From Rubrimonas sp036735545 (lineage in GTDB: Bacteria; Pseudomonadota; Alphaproteobacteria; Rhodobacterales; Rhodobacteraceae), in contig DAINOD010000007.1 of assembly GCA_036735545.1 (NCBI GenBank), positions 1 to 64,000 of the forward strand: 64,000 nt of DNA. The letters run 5' to 3'. Below, piece by piece: positions 60,239-64,000 of this stretch. The position numbers and the translations under genes were made by a program. Below the pieces are notes generated by a model. It worked only from the letters and a program-made list of their open reading frames with translations. It searched no databases and had not been told where the DNA came from. The first letter of the stretch is position 1; the number at the start of each line of letters is the position of its first letter.

Positions 60239-61219
60239 TCAGTTGCCGCGCGCCTGTATCGCGATCGGGCTGATCACGTCCCATGTCCGCTGCAGCGACG
60301 CCGCCATGTCCGCCTCGCGCACGAACAGCGGATCGAAGGCCTGCGTATCGCGGAAGGCGCGGACGCGATCGGTGTCGCCCGCGCGTTCGAGCAGGTCGGC
60401 GAAGGCTGCGATGGCGGCCGGGGGCGTGTCCCTGGGCGCGAACCACCAGTTCTCGACGCAATACTCCACGTCGTGGCCCAGTTCCTTGACCGTGGGCACG
60501 TCCGGCAGGCGCGCGAGGCGTTGGGAGCCGGTGTAGGCGAGCGGCCTGATCTGCGCCTCGGGGTTCTCGCTGCCGTCCGGGAGGCGGGTGAAGTTGAGGA
60601 CCTCGGCCCCGGACAGAACGGCGACGTCGGTCTGCCCGCCGGTCAGCGCGGTGAAGTTCTCCGCACCCCCGCCGATCTGCACGAACCGGAAACTGGCTCC
60701 GGGAGCGGCGTTCTGGAGGAGAATCCCGCCCATGTGGTTGATCGCGCCGATGTTGACGCCGAACAGCAGCGAATCCGGCTCGGCCTTCGCCTTCTCCAGC
60801 AGCTGGTCGAGGGTTTCGATGCCGCTGTCCTTCCTCACGAGCGGCAGGACGCAGAACGCGCCGGTGGTCGCGACCGGCGCGAAGTCGCGGAAGCCGAAGT
60901 CCATCGCTCCCGTCGCCTCGCCCCCCATCAACGCGATGTGCAGCACGAGGAACGTGTGCCCGTCTGGCTCCGCGTCCTTGACCTGACGCGCGCCGATCGA
61001 GAAATGGCCGCCCACGTTCACGATGTTCATCGGCTGGGAGAGCAGATCGTTCTCCTGGATCGCCGCCTGGTAGGCGCGGGCCACCTGGTCCGACGTGCCG
61101 CCCGGACCGAACGGCACGACCACGCGGACGGGCTTTTCCGGCCAGGCCGAGGCTGGCGCGGCGGCGCAGAGCGCGGCGACGGCGGCGACGGTGGCGAGCA
61201 TACGCGACATCGACGACAT
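60239..61219 (-). CDS. tctC: Tripartite tricarboxylate transporter substrate-binding protein (TctC type), second copy
   Basis: A 326-residue periplasmic protein: signal peptide MSSMSRMLATVAAVAALCAAAPASA, then WPEKPVRVVVPFGPGGTSDQVARAYQAA, the strong TctC opening, and VNVGGHFSIGARQVKDAEPDG. The ligand loop GVNIGAINHMGGILLQNAA is different from the GSTS type of the other copy, so another substrate is likely. GGGAGG is 5 bases before the ATG at 61219. First gene of the operon; the 136-bp gap to the divergent sulfatase must hold both promoters. Confidence 0.92.
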   Translation of the reverse strand: MSSMSRMLATVAAVAALCAAAPASAWPEKPVRVVVPFGPGGTSDQVARAYQAAIQENDLLSQPMNIVNVGGHFSIGARQVKDAEPDGHTFLVLHIALMGGEATGAMDFGFRDFAPVATTGAFCVLPLVRKDSGIETLDQLLEKAKAEPDSLLFGVNIGAINHMGGILLQNAAPGASFRFVQIGGGAENFTALTGGQTDVAVLSGAEVLNFTRLPDGSENPEAQIRPLAYTGSQRLARLPDVPTVKELGHDVEYCVENWWFAPRDTPPAAIAAFADLLERAGDTDRVRAFRDTQAFDPLFVREADMAASLQRTWDVISPIAIQARGN

Positions 61220-61355
61220 GTTTTCCTCCCCGGACTTCTTTGTGTTTTTGGCGGTGCGATTCGAAGATGGCCGACGGACGGCGTGACGTACGACCAATCG
61301 CAGGTTGACCTTCGGCGTCCGCTGGCGCAACCCTTTCCGAAGCTGGAGGAGTTCG

Positions 61356-62849
61356 TTGGCGGATACTGCAGCCCATCCTGAGCGCCCGAACATCCTGCTG
61401 GTGACCGTGGACCAGTGGCCGGGGCGGTTGCTGGGCGTCGCCGGGCACCCGGTCGTCCAGACGCCGACACTCGACCAAATCGCCGCGAACGGCGTGCGCT
61501 TCGCCCGGGCCTATTCCGAGTGCCCGATCTGCATCCCGGCCCGGCGCACGCTGATGACAGGCGCGAACACCCGGCGGCACGGCGACCGCGTGTTCGGCCC
61601 CGTCAACCGCATGCCGGCCCTGCCTACGCTGGCCCAGACCTTCGCCGACGCCGGCTACAGGTGCGAAGCGGTCGGCAAGCTGCATGTCTATCCGCCGCGC
61701 GACCGGATCGGCTTCCACGAGGTCTGGCTGGCCGAGGAAGGGCGGCCGCATCTCGGAACCGTGGACGACCACGACCTCTACTTGGCCGACCGCGGCTTTG
61801 CCGGGCGGCAGTTCCTGCACGGCATGAACAACAACGACTACGTGCACCGGCCTTGGCACCTGCCGGAGGACTGTCACGTCACCAACTGGGCGACGTGGCA
61901 GATGTGCCGGGTCATCAAGCGGCGCGATCCGACGCGGCCGTCGTTCTGGCATCTCTCCTACACCCATCCCCACCCGCCGCTGACGCCGCTCGAAAGCTAC
62001 GTCGACTACTATCGCCGCTTCGATCCGCCCGAGGCCGCCTTCGGCGCCTGGTCGCGCGATCCGGCGACCCTGCCCAGGGCGCTGCAGATGATCCGCGGCT
62101 ACTGGCGCGAACTGCGGGGGGAGGCCATGGCCGAGGCGCGGCGCGCATTCTACGCGCTGTGCACCCATATCGATCACCAGCTCCGCGTGGTTCTCGGCAC
62201 GCTGCGCGAGGAGGGCGTGATGGAGCGCACCCTGCTGATGGTGGTCAGCGACCATGGCGACATGCTTGGCGACCACGGGCTGTGGGCGAAACGGACGTTC
62301 CACGAGGGTTCGGCCAACGTCCCGTTCCTGCTCGCAGGGGGGCCGGTCCCCCACGGCAGGCTCGACGACCGGCTGACCGGTCTGCAGGACGTCATGCCGA
62401 CCTTGCTGGATCTGGCCGGCCTGCGCATCCCCCAGTCCTGCGACGGCCTGCCGGCGCTGGGCGTCCGGCGCCGGACGACGCTCTACGGCGACTGTCTCGA
62501 GGGCGACGGGGCCAGCCGCATGGTCCACGACGGACGCATGAAGCTGATCTGGTATCCCGTCGGCGCCCGCATCCAGCTCTTCGACCTGGAGGCCGACCCC
62601 GACGAGACCGAGGACCTCGCCGACGATCCCGCCCACGGCGCTTCTCGGGAGCGGCTGGCGGGCGCGCTGGCGGAGGCGTGCTACGGCGACGACCTCGACC
62701 GGGGCTGGGTCGCGGACGGGCGGCTGGTCGGCGAGCCCGCCCGGCCCTACGCGGCGGGACCCGACTTCGGCTTCAAGGGCCAGCGCGGGCTCCACTATCC
62801 CGAACCGCCGCCGCTCGACCCCGGGCGGTCCGTCGGAAGCCCCGGTTGA
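61356..62849 (+). CDS. Sulfatase (type I, formylglycine dependent)
   Basis: A 497-residue cytoplasmic sulfatase/alkaline-phosphatase fold enzyme. PNILLVTVDQWPG gives the first metal aspartates; Cys59 in CPICIPARRT is the C-x-P-x-R site turned to formylglycine by a maturase; GKLHVYP, SDHGDMLGDHGLWAKRT and VPFLLAGG complete the metal and sulfate site. It removes sulfate from an ester. No signal peptide. The start is TTG at 61356 with GGAGGAG ideally placed. It runs into a second sulfatase gene 9 bp on. The divergent Tct transporter suggests that the substrate is taken up before desulfation. Confidence 0.88.
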   Translation: MADTAAHPERPNILLVTVDQWPGRLLGVAGHPVVQTPTLDQIAANGVRFARAYSECPICIPARRTLMTGANTRRHGDRVFGPVNRMPALPTLAQTFADAGYRCEAVGKLHVYPPRDRIGFHEVWLAEEGRPHLGTVDDHDLYLADRGFAGRQFLHGMNNNDYVHRPWHLPEDCHVTNWATWQMCRVIKRRDPTRPSFWHLSYTHPHPPLTPLESYVDYYRRFDPPEAAFGAWSRDPATLPRALQMIRGYWRELRGEAMAEARRAFYALCTHIDHQLRVVLGTLREEGVMERTLLMVVSDHGDMLGDHGLWAKRTFHEGSANVPFLLAGGPVPHGRLDDRLTGLQDVMPTLLDLAGLRIPQSCDGLPALGVRRRTTLYGDCLEGDGASRMVHDGRMKLIWYPVGARIQLFDLEADPDETEDLADDPAHGASRERLAGALAEACYGDDLDRGWVADGRLVGEPARPYAAGPDFGFKGQRGLHYPEPPPLDPGRSVGSPG

Positions 62850-62858
62850 GAGGCGCGG

Positions 62859-64000
62859 ATGACCGAGAGACCCAACATCCTGTGGTTCTGCACCGACCAG
62901 CAGCGCTGGGACACGATCGGCGCCCTGAACAACCCGCACGTCTCCACGCCGACCATCGACGGCCTCGTCGCCCGCGGCGTCGCCTTCGAGCGCGCCTACG
63001 TCCAGGCGCCCGTATGCACGCCGAGCCGCGCGAGCTTCCTCACCGGCCGCTACCCCTCCAACGTCGGCGTCGTGCGCAACGGGAACGCCGTCTTTCCCGA
63101 GGGGCCGAAGCTCGTGACCGCGCTGCTGCGCGACGCCGGCTACGCCTGCGCCCTGATCGGCAAGCTGCACCTCGCGTCGGCCTATGGCCGCGTCGAACCG
63201 CGGACCGACGACGGCTACGAGGCGTTCCTCTACAGCCACGCCCCGCGCGACGACTGGCGCGAGGGTCACGCCTACGCCGACTGGGTGCGGGCGAAGGGGG
63301 GCGATCTCGGTGCTCTGGCGCGCGATCTCGACGGCGTTCCGGCGGAGATGCACCAGACCACATGGGCCTGCGAGGCGGCCATCGACTTCGTGACGCAGCG
63401 GCGCGACCGGCCGTGGCTGGCCAGCGTCAACGTCTACGACCCGCACCCGCCCTTCAACCCGCCGGCCGCCTATCGCGCGATGTTCGACCCGGCGAAGATG
63501 CCCGGGCCGCTGTGGCGCCAGAGCGATCTCGCGCAGCAGCGCCGGCTGGCCCCGCTCGACTTCCAGTCCCGCGTCGCCGACCCGCGCGAACTCGACATCA
63601 AGCATCCGATCCTGCCGGCCTCGCCGAGCCACGGTCTGCATACCGAAGACGCCTCGCCCGGCGCGCGCGACGCCCACAGCCTCCAGGCGGCCTACTACGC
63701 GATGATCAAGCTGATCGACGACCAGCTCGCCCGCGTGATCGCGGCGCTGGAGGCGACCGGTCAGCTCGACCGCACGGTGATCCTGTTCACCTCCGACCAC
63801 GGCGAGATGCTGGGGGACCACGGGCTGATCGAGAAGGGCTGCCGCTTCTACGATGGCCTGGTGCGCGTGCCGATGATCTGGTCCTGTCCCGCGCGCTTCG
63901 CGCCGGGGCGCCGCAGCCCGGCGCTCGTCATGGCGCTCGATATCGCGCCCACCCTGCTGGACTTCGCGGGCGTCGCCGTCCCGCCGGAGATGCAGGGCCG
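62859..64000 (+). CDS. Sulfatase (type I), truncated by the window edge
   Basis: The first ~380 residues of a second sulfatase. PNILWFCTDQQRWDTIG starts the fold; Cys53 in PVCTPSRASFLTGRYP is the C-x-P-S-R formylglycine site with the full LTGR tail; GKLHLA, SVNVYDPHPPFNPP and FTSDHGEMLGDHGLIEKG complete the active site. The gene is open at the last base of the window. The ATG at 62859 follows GAGAGG. It is distinct from the first sulfatase and probably removes another sulfate or works on a related ester in the same pathway. Confidence 0.9.
   Translation, partial: MTERPNILWFCTDQQRWDTIGALNNPHVSTPTIDGLVARGVAFERAYVQAPVCTPSRASFLTGRYPSNVGVVRNGNAVFPEGPKLVTALLRDAGYACALIGKLHLASAYGRVEPRTDDGYEAFLYSHAPRDDWREGHAYADWVRAKGGDLGALARDLDGVPAEMHQTTWACEAAIDFVTQRRDRPWLASVNVYDPHPPFNPPAAYRAMFDPAKMPGPLWRQSDLAQQRRLAPLDFQSRVADPRELDIKHPILPASPSHGLHTEDASPGARDAHSLQAAYYAMIKLIDDQLARVIAALEATGQLDRTVILFTSDHGEMLGDHGLIEKGCRFYDGLVRVPMIWSCPARFAPGRRSPALVMALDIAPTLLDFAGVAVPPEMQG

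Noticed and set aside
60201..63821. A 1206-codon minus-strand frame across tctC and both sulfatases
   Set aside because: It crosses the promoter gap and lies opposite two genes with intact sulfatase active sites; only its downstream part touches a real gene and is out of frame with it.

Overview
The window is a 64 kb stretch of a very GC-rich (about 70%) alphaproteobacterial chromosome. Members of FrcBCA, TRAP, tripartite tricarboxylate (Tct), ROK and FIST/H-NOX families in alphaproteobacterial style, together with many 1-4 bp stop/start overlaps and frequent GTG/TTG starts, suggest the Rhodobacterales. The genus cannot be named from the sequence alone. No rRNA, tRNA, CRISPR array or intact mobile element was seen.

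Layout. 1-1.6 kb: the end of sdhB, a periplasmic glutathione peroxidase and two small unknown proteins. 1.7-10.4 kb: a minus-strand glycan operon (three glycosyltransferases, an ABC exporter, a protein with two kinase-like APH modules, galE), divergent from a histidine kinase/OmpR-type regulator pair across a gap holding two near-identical 17-bp direct repeats. 12.9-15.6 kb: a poly-Asp secreted subtilase divergent from an ECF sigma/anti-sigma pair with a candidate ECF promoter. 15.7-24.6 kb: a minus-strand operon (C45 acyltransferase/peptidase, peptide-type ABC transporter, FAD amine oxidoreductase) divergent from a GntR-type regulator and a cupin. 24.8-26 kb: a Crp/Fnr regulator and a periplasmic protein sharing an FNR-like box. 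26-30.5 kb: frcR and the frcBCA fructose-type ABC transporter. 30.7-34.6 kb: a TRAP transporter attached to a deletion scar joining iclR to gentisate dioxygenase, plus a trace of an M20 amidohydrolase. 34.9-38.9 kb: TctCBA with aspartate dehydrogenase.

39.3-53.7 kb is the most notable part. Alginate-type genes alg8-alg44 (minus strand) and algD, a stand-alone mannose-6-phosphate isomerase domain and a large RTX/DUF4114 protein (plus strand) flank a four-gene nitric-oxide sensing operon: FIST/NosP, H-NOX, a 1318-residue multi-PAS hybrid histidine kinase and a LuxR-type response regulator. The arrangement suggests NO control of an uronic-acid exopolysaccharide and its matrix protein. This link is an inference from position.

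53.7-58.2 kb is a decaying region: a zinc alcohol dehydrogenase and a DUF2459 lipoprotein are interleaved with a frameshifted phaC N-terminal remnant, a degenerate fatty-acid desaturase and a scrap of IS21 istA. 58.2-64 kb: a second Tct transporter divergent from two sulfatases, the last cut by the window edge; together they look like a uptake/desulfation module for a sulfated organic acid or ester.
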